DNA of 64,000 nucleotides from Janthinobacterium sp. 64 (lineage in GTDB: Bacteria > Pseudomonadota > Gammaproteobacteria > Burkholderiales > Burkholderiaceae_D), in contig NZ_PHUG01000001.1 in NCBI RefSeq assembly GCF_002813325.1, positions 1,922,001-1,986,000 of the forward strand. Direction: 5' to 3'. Shown piece after piece: positions 1 to 10,613 of the stretch; position 1 is the first letter of the stretch; every line of letters begins with the position of its first letter. The notes under the pieces were generated by a model that was not told where the DNA came from, made no database searches, and saw only the letters and a program-made list of their open reading frames with translations. The translations under genes were made by a program, and so were the position numbers.

Positions 1-2
1 GG

Positions 3-434
3 AACGTCCCGCCGCCCCAGCCGGGCGAACCGCGCGCCGCCGTGGAAGCGCGCCTGGGCCGGCCAAGCAATATCTATCAACTGCCCACCGGTCCCGAGCT
101 TGAATACGCCACGGGGCCGTACGGCCAGTACACCTACATGGCCCGTTTCGGCCCCGACAACAAGCTCATTTCCTACGAGCAGGTGCTCGACACGCCGGGC
201 TTTGCCCGCATCAAGGTAGGCGTGTCGACCCAGCAAGACGTGCTGCACACCCTGGGCCGCCCGACGGAAACCTCGTACCTGTCGCTGCCAAAATTGCACG
301 TCTGGTCCTACCGCTACAAGGAGTCGGGCGTGTGGGATTCCATGATGCACGTGCATTTCGACCACGACGGCATCGTGCGCATGATGATGAACGGGCCCGA
401 TCCGGCCAAGGAAGAGCGGCGGTTTTTCTGGTGA
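3..434 (+). CDS. BamE/SmpA-like lipoprotein, C-terminal part (5' end outside window)
   Basis: The reading frame is open to the left window edge, so the GTG at 42 is probably internal and the true start lies upstream. About 143 residues are visible. They carry two short GRP-containing segments (one near LGRPSN, one near LGRPTE), each followed by Tyr/Trp-rich strands. This repeat pattern is typical of SmpA/OmlA (BamE-type) small lipoprotein domains, and the middle part contains the motif IKVGVSTQQDVLHTLG. The lipoprotein signal, if present, is outside the window. The gene ends 8 bp before the convergent leuA stop. Assignment rests on the repeated motif only; exact function is unknown. Confidence 0.6.
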   Translation, partial: NVPPPQPGEPRAAVEARLGRPSNIYQLPTGPELEYATGPYGQYTYMARFGPDNKLISYEQVLDTPGFARIKVGVSTQQDVLHTLGRPTETSYLSLPKLHVWSYRYKESGVWDSMMHVHFDHDGIVRMMMNGPDPAKEERRFFW

Positions 435-442
435 AGGCAGCC

Positions 443-1987
443 TTATGGTTGAGGGTCGATACGCTCATCCTTGGCGTGCAATTTATTGAGCGCCGACAAA
501 TACGCCTTGGCCGACGCCACGATGATGTCCGGGTCGGCGCCCACGCCGTTGACGATGCGCCCGTCGCGCGACAGCCGCATCGTCACTTCGCCCTGCGACT
601 GCGTGCCCGTGCTGATGGCATTGACGGAGAACAAGACCAGCTCCGCGCCGCTGGCGGCTGCGCTTTCGATGGCGTTGACGGTGGCGTCGACGGGCCCGTC
701 GCCCTGCCCTTCGCAGCTGCGCTGCACGCCGCCGACGAGAAACTCCACGCGCGCATGGGGCACGGCGCCCGTCGTCGACTGCTGTGCCAGGGAAATGAAA
801 CGGTAGTGCTCACTCTCCTGCGCCTGCTGTTCTTCGCTGACGAGGGCCATGATGTCTTCGTCGAATATCTCGGATTTCCGGTCCGCCAGCTCCTTGAAGC
901 GCAGGAAGGCCGCGTTGACTTCCGCCTCCGATTCGAGCGCGATGCCCAGCTCGTGCAAGCGCTGCTTGAAGGCATTGCGGCCCGACAATTTACCGAGCAC
1001 GATCTTGTTGGCGGTCCAGCCCACGTCTTCGGCGCGCATGATTTCATACGTTTCGCGCGCCTTTAAAATGCCGTCCTGGTGGATGCCGGACGCGTGCGCA
1101 AAGGCGTTCGCGCCGACGACGGCCTTGTTCGGCTGCACGGCAAAGCCCGTGATCTGCGACACCATTTTCGAGGCCGCCACGATTTGCGTCGTATCGATGC
1201 CCACCGTCAAGTTGTAATAGGCGGCGCGCGTGCGCAGCGCCATCACCACTTCTTCCAGCGCCGTGTTGCCGGCCCGCTCGCCCAGGCCATTGACCGTGCA
1301 TTCGATCTGCCGCGCGCCGCCGATCATGACGCCGGCCAGCGAATTGGCCACGGCCAGGCCCAGGTCGTTATGGCAATGCACGGACCAGATGGCCTTATCG
1401 GCATTCGGTATGCGCTCGCGCAAGCGCTTGATGGTATTGCCGAAGATTTCGGGCACGGCATAACCGACCGTATCGGGGAAATTGATGGTGGTGGCGCCTT
1501 CGGCGATCACAGCTTCGAGCACGCGGCAGAGGAAATCCTCGTCGGAGCGGCTGCCGTCTTCGGGGCTGAATTCGATGTCGTCCGTGAACTGGCGCGCATA
1601 GCGCACGGCGTTCTGCGCCTGCGTCAGCACTTGCTCTGGCGTCATGCGCAGCTTGATCTGCATGTGCAGGGGCGAGGTGGCGATGAAGGTGTGGATGCGC
1701 TTGCGCTCGGCAGGCGCCAAGGCTTCGGCGGCGCGGGCGATGTCGCGGTCGTTGGCGCGCGACAGCGAGCAGATGGTGGACTCGCGCACGGCGCCGGCAA
1801 TCGCCCGTATCGATTCGAAGTCGCCTTGCGAGGCGGCGGCGAAGCCCGCTTCGATCACATCGACCTTCAGGCGTTCAAGCTGCCTGGCGATGCGCAGCTT
1901 TTCCTCGCGCGTCATGGACGCGCCCGGCGATTGCTCGCCGTCGCGCAAGGTGGTGTCAAAAATGATGAGTCGGTTGCTGGTGTTCAT
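443..1987 (-). CDS. leuA: 2-isopropylmalate synthase
   Basis: LeuA condenses acetyl-CoA with 2-oxoisovalerate in the first committed step of leucine synthesis. The 514-residue product matches the usual bacterial length. The N-terminal TIM barrel starts with [13 protein letters not shown] (residues 10-22), which holds the metal-binding Asp11 and catalytic Arg15. The metal ligands in VHCHNDLG are near residues 203-210, and a glycine-rich GLGERAGN segment follows. The last ~120 residues form the leucine-sensing dimer domain, with a [13 protein letters not shown] motif. It lies 48 bp downstream of pssA on the same strand, the common Burkholderiales order. Supply of its substrate by ilvI-ilvH-ilvC upstream fits the pathway. 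Confidence 0.96.
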   Translation of the reverse strand: MNTSNRLIIFDTTLRDGEQSPGASMTREEKLRIARQLERLKVDVIEAGFAAASQGDFESIRAIAGAVRESTICSLSRANDRDIARAAEALAPAERKRIHTFIATSPLHMQIKLRMTPEQVLTQAQNAVRYARQFTDDIEFSPEDGSRSDEDFLCRVLEAVIAEGATTINFPDTVGYAVPEIFGNTIKRLRERIPNADKAIWSVHCHNDLGLAVANSLAGVMIGGARQIECTVNGLGERAGNTALEEVVMALRTRAAYYNLTVGIDTTQIVAASKMVSQITGFAVQPNKAVVGANAFAHASGIHQDGILKARETYEIMRAEDVGWTANKIVLGKLSGRNAFKQRLHELGIALESEAEVNAAFLRFKELADRKSEIFDEDIMALVSEEQQAQESEHYRFISLAQQSTTGAVPHARVEFLVGGVQRSCEGQGDGPVDATVNAIESAAASGAELVLFSVNAISTGTQSQGEVTMRLSRDGRIVNGVGADPDIIVASAKAYLSALNKLHAKDERIDPQP

Positions 1988-2035
1988 GGCTGCTCCTGGC
2001 TGGCTGAAGACTGGCGACGCTACCGACTCAGCGCA

Positions 2036-2887
2036 TTAATGCTCGGGGTCGGTCTGGATGATGCTGACGGGCTTGCCCTTCGCCATGCGCCAGAAAAACA
2101 CGGCGTAGCCGGACAGGCCATAGGCGACGAAAATCGGGAACAGCACTTTCGGCGGGTCGATGGAAATGAGCGCGAAGAACAATGCCAGCAGGAATACCAC
2201 GATGAAGGGCACGGACTTGCGGAAATTTACATCCTTGAAACTGTAGAACGGCACGTTCGTGACCATGGTCAGGCCGGCGAACAGGGCGATCGTCCACGAT
2301 ACCCAGGCCAGCTGGTTGCCGGCAAATTCCAGGTCGTTCATCAGCAGGATGAAGCCGGCCACCATGGCGGCCGCCGCCGGGCTGGGCAAGCCCTGGAAGA
2401 AGCGCTTGTCGACGACCTGGATATTCGTGTTGAAACGGGCCAGGCGCAAGGCGGCGCCGGCGCAATACACGAAGGCGGCCAGCCAGCCCAGTTTGCCCAT
2501 GCCGCGCAGCGACCATTCATAGATCACCAGCGCCGGCGCGGCGCCGAACGAGACCATGTCGGACAGGCTGTCGTACTGGGCGCCGAATTCGCTCTGCGTA
2601 TTCGTCAGGCGCGCGATGCGGCCGTCGAGGCCGTCGAGGATCATGGCGATGAAGATGGCCCAGGCCGCATGTTCGAATTTCTGGTTCATGGCCATGACGA
2701 TGGCGTAGAAGCCGCAAAACAGGGCTGCCGTCGTGAAGGCGTTCGGCAACAGATAGATGCCGCGGCGGCGCAAGGTTTTCTTGCCTGTGCCATCGCTCAC
2801 CGGCTGGCGCACGAATTTGCTGAAGCGGGACGCTTTGGAGACTGCGGGAGTGCCGTTCTTGCCTCTACGACGGGGGAAGTTTGCCAT
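2036..2887 (-). CDS. pssA: CDP-diacylglycerol-serine O-phosphatidyltransferase
   Basis: This integral membrane enzyme makes phosphatidylserine, the precursor of phosphatidylethanolamine. The CDP-alcohol phosphatidyltransferase signature is intact: DGRIAR, eight residues, G, three residues, D, three residues, D (the stretch ending in YDSLSD). Several hydrophobic helices follow. I chose the ATG at 2887 (MANFPRRRGKNG) because the 21 residues upstream in the same frame look non-coding and the short basic N-terminus is usual for this family; this gives 283 residues. It is probably co-transcribed with leuA. Confidence 0.93.
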   Translation of the reverse strand: MANFPRRRGKNGTPAVSKASRFSKFVRQPVSDGTGKKTLRRRGIYLLPNAFTTAALFCGFYAIVMAMNQKFEHAAWAIFIAMILDGLDGRIARLTNTQSEFGAQYDSLSDMVSFGAAPALVIYEWSLRGMGKLGWLAAFVYCAGAALRLARFNTNIQVVDKRFFQGLPSPAAAAMVAGFILLMNDLEFAGNQLAWVSWTIALFAGLTMVTNVPFYSFKDVNFRKSVPFIVVFLLALFFALISIDPPKVLFPIFVAYGLSGYAVFFWRMAKGKPVSIIQTDPEH

Positions 2888-3044
2888 GTTGTTCCATATC
2901 TTGTGTGCTGCGGGGGAATCGGTGCCAGATGGCGGGGGCATGACTGTCACGGCATGCGCCCGCCGATGTTGTCATTATAGAGGAGCCACCGCCAAAGAAA
3001 AGCGCGGCGGCGTCAAGCTGGCAAGATTGACGCCTGTTCAAGCA

Positions 3045-3800
3045 TTATTTGAACTTGATCTTGGCCACCAGGCCCATGTTCAGGGTCGTTTCGCCCGCCT
3101 CGAAACTCGGTTCGGCCACCTGGTTGCCGCCATAGCCCATGGCGTCGGCGCTCATGTTGCGCGCACCGGTCACGCTGACGCGCTGCGCGTAGTTGCCCGA
3201 GCCTTCGAAATCGATGGTGTCGATCACGGCCTCATTGACGTTGCGGCCCATGGCGCCGGCGATGGCGGCGACACGCTCGTTCAGGTTTTTATAGGCGGCG
3301 GCGATGCGCTGATCGTCGAGCTTGCGGATGGTGGCGGGCGCCAGGCCGAAGTTCAAACGGTTCAGGGTCAGCACGCCTTGCGCCGCTGACACGGTTTTCG
3401 GCAAGGCGGCCAGATTCGTCGTCGTCACCTGCAGGTATTGGCCCACTCGCCAGCCCGTTGGTACGCGTGGCTTGGCGGCGACGCCTGGCGGCAAGGGCGC
3501 CGTTTCCGGGTAGACGGCATACGTGTAATAGCCCTGGGTCTTCAGCACGGCTTGCGGATCGGCCTTCTTGACGATGGCCGCGCCCTGATTCATCTTCTGG
3601 TTCACGCGCGAGGCGGCGGCGGCCTTGTCCTTGTCCTGCTCTTCGATGGCCAGCGTGATGGTCACCTGGTCGTTCGCATGCACCACTTCGCCATTCGCCG
3701 GCACCACCACGAGGGTGCCGGAGGTGGGCAAGGCCTGGGCATGTGCGCCCAAGGCAACGGTAGCGGCGGCGGCGGCCAGCAGCGATTTCATGACGGTCAT
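3045..3800 (-). CDS. SIMPL-domain (DUF541) periplasmic protein, copy 1
   Basis: The 251-residue protein has a cleavable signal peptide (MKSLLAAAAATVALGAHAQA, with a start at MTVMKS or the inner Met). The SIMPL/DUF541 domain shows the features GEVVHANDQVTITLAIEEQDKD, a conserved YYTYAVYP segment and GVLTLNRLNFGL. SIMPL proteins are periplasmic or envelope proteins of poorly defined function, linked in some bacteria to oxidative stress. It is a close paralogue of the gene immediately upstream (3900-4658), and the two are separated by a terminator hairpin. The main difference is in the last 50 residues. Confidence 0.88.
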   Translation of the reverse strand: MTVMKSLLAAAAATVALGAHAQALPTSGTLVVVPANGEVVHANDQVTITLAIEEQDKDKAAAASRVNQKMNQGAAIVKKADPQAVLKTQGYYTYAVYPETAPLPPGVAAKPRVPTGWRVGQYLQVTTTNLAALPKTVSAAQGVLTLNRLNFGLAPATIRKLDDQRIAAAYKNLNERVAAIAGAMGRNVNEAVIDTIDFEGSGNYAQRVSVTGARNMSADAMGYGGNQVAEPSFEAGETTLNMGLVAKIKFK

Positions 3801-3823
3801 AGTGTTCTCCAGGAAAATAATGG

Positions 3824-3856
3824 GGCAAAAACAAGCATGGGGCCAACAGCCCCATG
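3824..3856 (-). terminator. Rho-independent terminator between the SIMPL paralogues
   Basis: On the minus strand an 8-bp perfect stem (CATGGGGC, loop TGTTG, GCCCCATG) is followed by CTTGTTTTTG. It lies 44 bp past the stop of the upstream SIMPL gene, so the two paralogues are probably at least partly uncoupled in transcription. Confidence 0.75.
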
Positions 3857-3899
3857 ATTTTCAAAACAGTCTATCGCGGAAATATTTCCACGCTGGCGC

Positions 3900-4658
3900 T
3901 TACTTGAACTTGACCTTGCCGACGACACGCATGTCGAGCGTCGTTTCGCCCGGCTCGAAGCTCGGCTCGGCGACGACACTGCTGTCTTCGGCCATCTTGG
4001 CGCTGCGCATCATCATCGGTGCGGCAGCAGCACGGCTTTCGGTGGCGTAGTTGCCCGAACCTTCGAAGTCCACCGTATCGAGCACGGCATCGGACACGTT
4101 GCGGCCCATGGCCTTGGCGATGGCGGCCACGCGCTCATTGAGGTTTTTGTACGTGGCGGCGATGCGCTGGTCATCGAGCAGGCGGATGGTTTCCGGCTTC
4201 AGGCCGAAATTCAAACCGTTCAGGGTCAGCACGCCTTGCGCTGCCGACACGGTTTTTGGCAAGGTCGCCAGGTTGGCCGTCGTCACTTCCAGGTACTGGC
4301 CAACGCGCCAGGCCGTTGGCAAACGTGGCTTGGCCACGGCGCCAGCCGGCAATGGGCGCTCTTCCGGATACACGGGATAGGTGTAGTAGCCGTACGATTT
4401 CAGCGCTGCCGATGGGTCGGCCTGCTTGACGATGGCGATGCCCTTGTTCATCTTCTGGTTGACTCGCGACGCGGCGGCAGCCTTGTCCTTGTCCTGTTCT
4501 TCGATGGCCAGGGTAGCGACCACCTGGTCATTGACATGCTTGACTTCGCCAAATGCGGGGACGACCACCAGGGTGCCGGAAGTGGGCAAGGTTTGCGCTT
4601 GTGCGCTCAGGGCAACGGTGGCTGCGGCGGCAACAAGGACGGATTTCATCACGGTCAT
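3900..4658 (-). CDS. SIMPL-domain (DUF541) periplasmic protein, copy 2
   Basis: The 252-residue product has a signal peptide ending near AQAQT and the same SIMPL-domain layout as its neighbour at 3045-3800. Long stretches are identical or nearly so, such as NERVAAIA.AMGRNV and TVSAAQGVLTLN. The C-terminal segment between the GSGNYA motif and the final GETTLDM strand is the main divergent part. The ATG is preceded on the minus strand by AGGAGTACCCC, an acceptable ribosome site. Roughly 200 bp of AT-richer DNA upstream (4659-4863) should hold the promoter. Function is unknown beyond the family's envelope role. Confidence 0.88.
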   Translation of the reverse strand: MTVMKSVLVAAAATVALSAQAQTLPTSGTLVVVPAFGEVKHVNDQVVATLAIEEQDKDKAAAASRVNQKMNKGIAIVKQADPSAALKSYGYYTYPVYPEERPLPAGAVAKPRLPTAWRVGQYLEVTTANLATLPKTVSAAQGVLTLNGLNFGLKPETIRLLDDQRIAATYKNLNERVAAIAKAMGRNVSDAVLDTVDFEGSGNYATESRAAAAPMMMRSAKMAEDSSVVAEPSFEPGETTLDMRVVGKVKFK

Positions 4659-4863
4659 GGGGTACTCCTAGCTAGTTAATGTGGCTGACAGCCAGCGAAC
4701 GGGATGCTTTTGCCATCCCTTTCACCTGAGAAACTTGTCAAACTGTGTAGATTCTAACGCCTCGTTCATTCCTGTGGCGCAAATTAACAAATCGTCACAA
4801 AATGTGCTTGCCAGTCACATCTGCTCACATTTCAACACACTGCCATCATAAATAACAATGTTA

Positions 4864-6090
4864 TTAGTGACCAATCACCGCGCCGCCGCTGCGCCGGCCC
4901 GGCTTGAAACTGTGGCGGTGCGCGCGCCAGGCGATAGCCAGCGCCACCAGCAGCAAGGTCAGCATGGCCCACGGGAACGATGCCGCGCCATAGCCGTCGA
5001 GCAGCATGCCGCCCGCCAGGCCGCCGCCCGCGATGGCCACGTTCCAGATGGTTGCCACCATCGCTTGCGCCACGTCCATGCCATCGCCGGCAGCGTCCGC
5101 CGACGCCGTCTGCAGCAAGGTGCCGGCGCCGCCGAAGGTGATGCCCCAGATGGCCATGCTGACATAGATGACGATGGGGGAATCCATCGCCAGGCCCAGC
5201 GCCACCATCACGAGGGCAAAGGCGGCGATACAGCCCAGCACGAGCGGGCGCAGCCAGCGGTCGATCAGCTGGCTGACCAGCCAGATGCCGGCCAGCGATC
5301 CCACGCCATACACGAGCAGCACCAGGTCGACGCGGGGGCGCAAGCCGGACGGCGCCAGGAACGGCGCGATATAGGTATACAGAATGTTATGCGCCAGCAT
5401 CCAGGCGACGATCACCGCCAGAATCGGCCGCACGCCCGGCGTCAGGAACACCTGGCGGATCGACAGCCGTTCGCCATTCTTTTGCCCAGGGTAATCGGGC
5501 ACGACCAGCAGCACCCACGCGACCAGCACCACGGCCATGCCGGACATGATGCCAAAGATGCTGCGCCAGCCCAGCACGCCGCCCATCAGGGTGCCCAGCG
5601 GCACGCCCAAGGACAGGGCCAGCGGCGTGCCGATCATGGCAATGGCCATCGCCCTGCCCTGCTGCTCGGGACGCACCATGCGGCGCGCATAGCCCGCCAT
5701 CAAGCCCCAGGCCAGCCCGGCGGCCATGCCAGTGACGAAGCGCGCGATCAGGGCGACGGCATAGTTGGGCGCCAGGACCGTCGCCGTATTGAAGATCAAA
5801 AAGCCTATGATGGCCAGCAACAAGACATTGCGCCGGCGCCAGGTGCTGGTCAGCGCCGTCAGCGGGATCGCCGTCAGGATGGAGCCGATCGCATAGACGG
5901 TCACCAGCTGGCCCGTCATGACTTCGGAAATATTCAGGTCACGGGCAATCTGCGGCAGCAAGCCGGCCGGCAAGGTTTCCGACAGGAGGGCAAGGAACGC
6001 CGTCATGGCCAGGGCCAGCAAGGCCAGGATGGGGATGGAAGAGTCAACAGCAGCCTGCGAGGGCGCCGTGGCGGTGATACGGTCAGTCAT
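4864..6090 (-). CDS. MFS transporter, drug/sugar efflux type (DHA1-like)
   Basis: The 408-residue polytopic protein has about 12 hydrophobic helices. It carries the cytoplasmic loop motif region after helix 2 (LTSTWRRRNVLL) and a motif resembling the antiporter signature in helix 5 (GTPLALSLGVPLGTLMG). These place it among the DHA1 proton antiporters, close to sugar-efflux and chloramphenicol-resistance-like members; the substrate cannot be read from sequence. I start it at ATG 6090 (MTDRITATAP) because AAGGA lies 9 bp upstream and the frame further upstream lacks membrane character. It stands alone between two promoters. Confidence 0.88.
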   Translation of the reverse strand: MTDRITATAPSQAAVDSSIPILALLALAMTAFLALLSETLPAGLLPQIARDLNISEVMTGQLVTVYAIGSILTAIPLTALTSTWRRRNVLLLAIIGFLIFNTATVLAPNYAVALIARFVTGMAAGLAWGLMAGYARRMVRPEQQGRAMAIAMIGTPLALSLGVPLGTLMGGVLGWRSIFGIMSGMAVVLVAWVLLVVPDYPGQKNGERLSIRQVFLTPGVRPILAVIVAWMLAHNILYTYIAPFLAPSGLRPRVDLVLLVYGVGSLAGIWLVSQLIDRWLRPLVLGCIAAFALVMVALGLAMDSPIVIYVSMAIWGITFGGAGTLLQTASADAAGDGMDVAQAMVATIWNVAIAGGGLAGGMLLDGYGAASFPWAMLTLLLVALAIAWRAHRHSFKPGRRSGGAVIGH

Positions 6091-6267
6091 GGGGGTCCTT
6101 CTACTTGCGCAAGCGGTTAAGAAACTCGCGCCTGGCGTGTGACAAAAACGGTGATGCGCGTTGCGGTCGGCAGATACCGAAACAGATGCAGTCCATAGGA
6201 AACTGCAAAGGAAGGGCGGGATTATATAGGAGACGGGCAAAAACCGTGCGTGCTCAAACAACCGTGC

Positions 6268-6717
6268 TCACGCTGGCGTCATGCAGGCATCGTTGGCCGC
6301 CTTGCGTGGCGAAAACCAGGCATTCGATTTCGGACTGTACAGCAAGGCGCAGATGACGGCGAACAGTAGCGCGCCAGGCAAGACGTGCATCTTAAGCGGC
6401 AAGGTCGCCAGGCAGATCGCAACGTCGATCACGCCCCACACCAGATACACGGTGCGTGCGCCACGCTGCCTTTGCAGCATGGCCAGCGCTGCCACCAGGT
6501 TAATGCCCATGCTAAAAAACAAAATCGCGTATTGCACCTCGGCGGGAATCACGCTGTGCCCCGTTCCGCCCAGCATGGCGGGATCGTTGCGGCCGAAGTA
6601 AGCCGACACCAGCGCTGACAGCGAGCCGAGGATCAGAAACCAGCAGCTGATGGTCACCAGGAAGGGGCGCTTGAGCACATGAAGATTCCCGACAAAAACT
6701 TTAGAAAAAACAAGCAT
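6268..6717 (-). CDS. Small integral membrane protein, unknown function
   Basis: The 149-residue product starts at MLVFSKVFVGNLHVLKRP. Four hydrophobic helices can be seen: TISCWFLILGSLSALVSAYF, the region around VQYAILFFSMGINLVAALAML, VYLVWGVIDVAICLATL and LPGALLFAVICALLY. The C-terminus is short and polar. I recognise no family motif. The gene follows the ilvC terminator on the other side of ilvC's 3' end and is oriented like its neighbours, so it is probably an independent unit. Confidence 0.7.
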   Translation of the reverse strand: MLVFSKVFVGNLHVLKRPFLVTISCWFLILGSLSALVSAYFGRNDPAMLGGTGHSVIPAEVQYAILFFSMGINLVAALAMLQRQRGARTVYLVWGVIDVAICLATLPLKMHVLPGALLFAVICALLYSPKSNAWFSPRKAANDACMTPA

Positions 6718-6754
6718 GGTGCTCACGGTATGGTTGAATGGCCCTGATTGTAAT

Positions 6755-6783
6755 GAAAAAAGCCGGCTTGCGCCGGCTTCTTG
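6755..6783 (-). terminator. Rho-independent terminator of the ilv operon
   Basis: On the minus strand AAGCCGGCGCAAGCCGGCTT is followed by a T-rich run (TTTTTTCATTA). It sits about 20 bp past the ilvC stop codon and closes the ilvI-ilvH-ilvC unit. Confidence 0.85.
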
Positions 6784-6800
6784 CAAAGAACGATAAATGC

Positions 6801-7883
<1,083 letters not shown>

Positions 7884-7893
7884 CTATGTGCTT

Positions 7894-8385
7894 TTATACT
7901 TTGAGGATGCGTTCGCCGCGGCCGATGCCGGAACCACCCGTGCGGACGGTTTCCAGGATGGCGGCGCGGTCGATCGAATCGATGAACGCGTCGAGCTTGA
8001 CCTTGTTGCCGGTCAGTTCGATCGTGTACGTCTTTTCGGTGACATCGATGATGCGGCCACGGAAGATATCGGCGGTGCGCTTCATTTCCTCGCGCTCCTT
8101 GCCCACGGCACGAACCTTGATCAGCATCAACTCGCGTTCGATATGCTGGCCTTCGGTCAGGTCCACCACTTTCACCACTTCGATGAGGCGGTTCAAGTGC
8201 TTGGTGATCTGCTCGATGATATCGTCCGAACCGCTGGTGACGATGGTCATGCGCGACAGGGTCGAGTCTTCCGTCGGCGCCACGGTCAACGTTTCGATGT
8301 TGTAGCCGCGTGCCGAGAACAGGCCCACCACGCGCGACAGGGCGCCCGCTTCGTTTTCCAGCAAGACAGAAATAATATGGCGCAT
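7894..8385 (-). CDS. ilvH: Acetolactate synthase small (regulatory) subunit
   Basis: The 163-residue regulatory subunit binds valine and activates the catalytic subunit. The N-terminal ACT domain begins MRHIISVLLENEAGALSRVVGLFSARGYNI, and the conserved NIETLTVAPTED follows. The C-terminal ALS_ss_C domain holds the ELTG.....DAFI segment. The start at 8385 is fixed by this canonical N-terminus and by its position 2 bp before the end of ilvI, a spacing that implies translational coupling. Confidence 0.96.
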   Translation of the reverse strand: MRHIISVLLENEAGALSRVVGLFSARGYNIETLTVAPTEDSTLSRMTIVTSGSDDIIEQITKHLNRLIEVVKVVDLTEGQHIERELMLIKVRAVGKEREEMKRTADIFRGRIIDVTEKTYTIELTGNKVKLDAFIDSIDRAAILETVRTGGSGIGRGERILKV

Positions 8386-8387
8386 GA

Positions 8388-10118
8388 TTAGAGATCCTCC
8401 GAGCCAAGCATCATTTCGGACAGGCCTTTGCCGGCTTTCACCATGGGCCACACGTTTTCGGACTGGTCGGTAATGAAATTCATGAATACCAGCCTGTCTT
8501 TCATGCCAAACGCCTCTTTCAGGGCGCCGTCGACGTCGCCCGGTTTTTCAATTTTCATGCCCACGTGGCCATACGCTTCCGCCAGCCTTTCGAAGTCGGG
8601 CAGCGAATCCATGTACGACTCGGAATAGCGCGAACCGTAATCGATTTCCTGCCACTGGCGCACCATGCCGAGGAAACGGTTGTTGAGCATGATGATCTTC
8701 GGCGTCAGGTGATACTGCTTGCACGTTGCCAATTCCTGGATGCACATCTGGATCGAACCTTCGCCCGTGATGCAGGCAACGGTGGCGTCCGGATTGGCCA
8801 TCTGCACGCCCATGGCGTACGGCAAGCCGACGCCCATGGTGCCCAGGCCGCCGGAATTGATCCAGCGGCGCGGCTTGTCGAAGCCATAGTATTGCGCGGC
8901 CCACATCTGGTGCTGGCCCACGTCGGACGTGATGAAGGCGTCGCCCTTGGTGATCTGGAAGACTTTTTCCACCACCGACTGCGGCTTGATGACCAGGTCG
9001 GAAGTCGGATATTTCAGGCATTCGCGACCACGCCATTCGGCGATCTGCTTCCACCAGTTGCTCAGTGCATTGACGTTTGGCTTGGCTTCGGCCGCGTCCA
9101 GTTGCGCGAGGAACTCGATCAGCACGTCCTTGACGTTGCCGACGATGGGGATATCGACCTTGACGCGCTTGGAAATCGACGATGGATCGATGTCCACGTG
9201 GATGATCTTGCGCGGATGCGAGGCGAAATGCTTCGGGTTGCCGATCACGCGGTCATCGAAACGGGCGCCGATGGCGATCAGCACGTCGCAATTCTGCATC
9301 GCCATGTTCGCTTCGTAGGTGCCGTGCATGCCGGGCATGCCGACATACTGCTCGCTCGATGCGCGGTAGCCGCCCAGGCCCATCAAGGTATTGGTGCACG
9401 GGAAACCCAGGCGGTCGACCAGCTTGTTCAGCTCGGGAGCCGCATTCGCCAGGATCACGCCGCCGCCCGTGTAGATCATCGGGCGTTCGGCTTGCAGCAA
9501 CAGCTGCACGGCCTTGCGGATCTGGCCCGAGTGGCCCTTGTCGACGGGACGGTAGGAACGCATCTCGACTTCCTTCGGATAGTCGAAATGGCATTTGTGC
9601 ATGCTGATATCCTTGGGGATATCGACCAGCACGGGTCCCGGACGGCCGGTACGGGCGATGAAGAAGGCTTTCTTGATCGTCGCTGCCAGGTCCTTGACGT
9701 CCTTGACGAGGAAGTTGTGCTTGACCACGGGGCGCGTGATGCCGACCGTGTCGCATTCCTGGAACGCATCCTGTCCGATGGCGTGGCTCGGCACCTGGCC
9801 GGAGATCACGACCATGGGAATCGAGTCCATGTACGCGGTCGACAGGCCCGTGACGGCATTCGTGACACCCGGACCGGACGTGACGATGGCGACACCGACT
9901 TTGTTCGAGCTGCGCGAATAGGCATCGGCGGCGTGGATCGCGGCCTGCTCGTGGCGTACCAGGATATGCTGGAATTTGTTTTGCTGGAAGATGGCGTCGT
10001 AGATGTAGAGTACGGCTCCGCCCGGGTATCCAAAGACGTGCTCGACGCCCTCTTCAGCCAGACAGCGCACGACAATTTCTGCGCCGGTAATGGGTCCTGC
10101 TGCTGCTTCGGTATTCAT
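8388..10118 (-). CDS. ilvI: Acetolactate synthase large (catalytic) subunit
   Basis: The 576-residue ThDP- and FAD-dependent enzyme catalyses the first step of valine and isoleucine synthesis. The N-terminal domain has the conserved GGAVLYIYDA and the catalytic Glu in RHEQAAIHAADAYSR. The central FAD domain has GARFDDRV. The C-terminal ThDP motif reads GEGS...LNN, with Glu where many homologues have Asp (GDG); I believe this variant is common in betaproteobacteria. It is the first gene of ilvI-ilvH-ilvC. About 500 bp of non-coding DNA upstream should hold its promoter. The name ilvB would be equally acceptable. Confidence 0.96.
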   Translation of the reverse strand: MNTEAAAGPITGAEIVVRCLAEEGVEHVFGYPGGAVLYIYDAIFQQNKFQHILVRHEQAAIHAADAYSRSSNKVGVAIVTSGPGVTNAVTGLSTAYMDSIPMVVISGQVPSHAIGQDAFQECDTVGITRPVVKHNFLVKDVKDLAATIKKAFFIARTGRPGPVLVDIPKDISMHKCHFDYPKEVEMRSYRPVDKGHSGQIRKAVQLLLQAERPMIYTGGGVILANAAPELNKLVDRLGFPCTNTLMGLGGYRASSEQYVGMPGMHGTYEANMAMQNCDVLIAIGARFDDRVIGNPKHFASHPRKIIHVDIDPSSISKRVKVDIPIVGNVKDVLIEFLAQLDAAEAKPNVNALSNWWKQIAEWRGRECLKYPTSDLVIKPQSVVEKVFQITKGDAFITSDVGQHQMWAAQYYGFDKPRRWINSGGLGTMGVGLPYAMGVQMANPDATVACITGEGSIQMCIQELATCKQYHLTPKIIMLNNRFLGMVRQWQEIDYGSRYSESYMDSLPDFERLAEAYGHVGMKIEKPGDVDGALKEAFGMKDRLVFMNFITDQSENVWPMVKAGKGLSEMMLGSEDL

Positions 10119-10613
10119 GAAACATTCCTTTCAAGGTCCATTGGAGATTGATCGGATGTTCTTTCCTGACGAAGTTCGCCGTGCGCGACAGTGCTCCTGC
10201 TTCCCTTTTCATGCGGTCACGCCATTTCTTTGGGCACCCATAGATACCTTACAAAACAACGCTTAACGCAACTCGTTTGGCCGGAGTTTCTGTGGCGCCT
10301 GTACGAACCGCTCGCGCTTGTGGCACGGGTTAGAACAAACTGCCTACAAATGAAAGCGCGTCTTGCCGCGGATGGCCTTGTGTGCCGGTCGCGACCTGAC
10401 CATAGGGCTTTGGGGTGTTCAAAGCGTCCCATACGTTATCGCGTTGCACCATTATGGTCAAGGAAAATGTCGGCCTCGCTGCATTTTTGCTCGCACGCCG
10501 TGCAAAAACCCTGCGGAAACGCACATTTTTTGCTAGCATGCACGGGGTTGCAAAAAGCATACCCGCCCCAATTCGCCCACCGCACCCGCAGCCCGCTAAG
10601 ATCCCCATACCGC
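10119..10613 (+). other. Intergenic divergent promoter region between ilvI and the sigma factor gene
   Basis: This 495-bp stretch lies between two divergently transcribed genes. It has no convincing coding frame on either strand and no leucine/valine-rich leader peptide before ilvI. Towards the sigma factor gene there are two close inverted-repeat units built from TTTTTGC and GCAAAAA (10484-10508 and 10526-10556). I cannot assign -35/-10 elements with confidence. Confidence 0.6.

Noticed and set aside
10119..10250. Leader peptide and attenuator for the ilv operon
   Set aside because: A short minus-strand frame exists (MKREAGALSR...) but it is not rich in branched-chain codons and has no matching hairpin pair.
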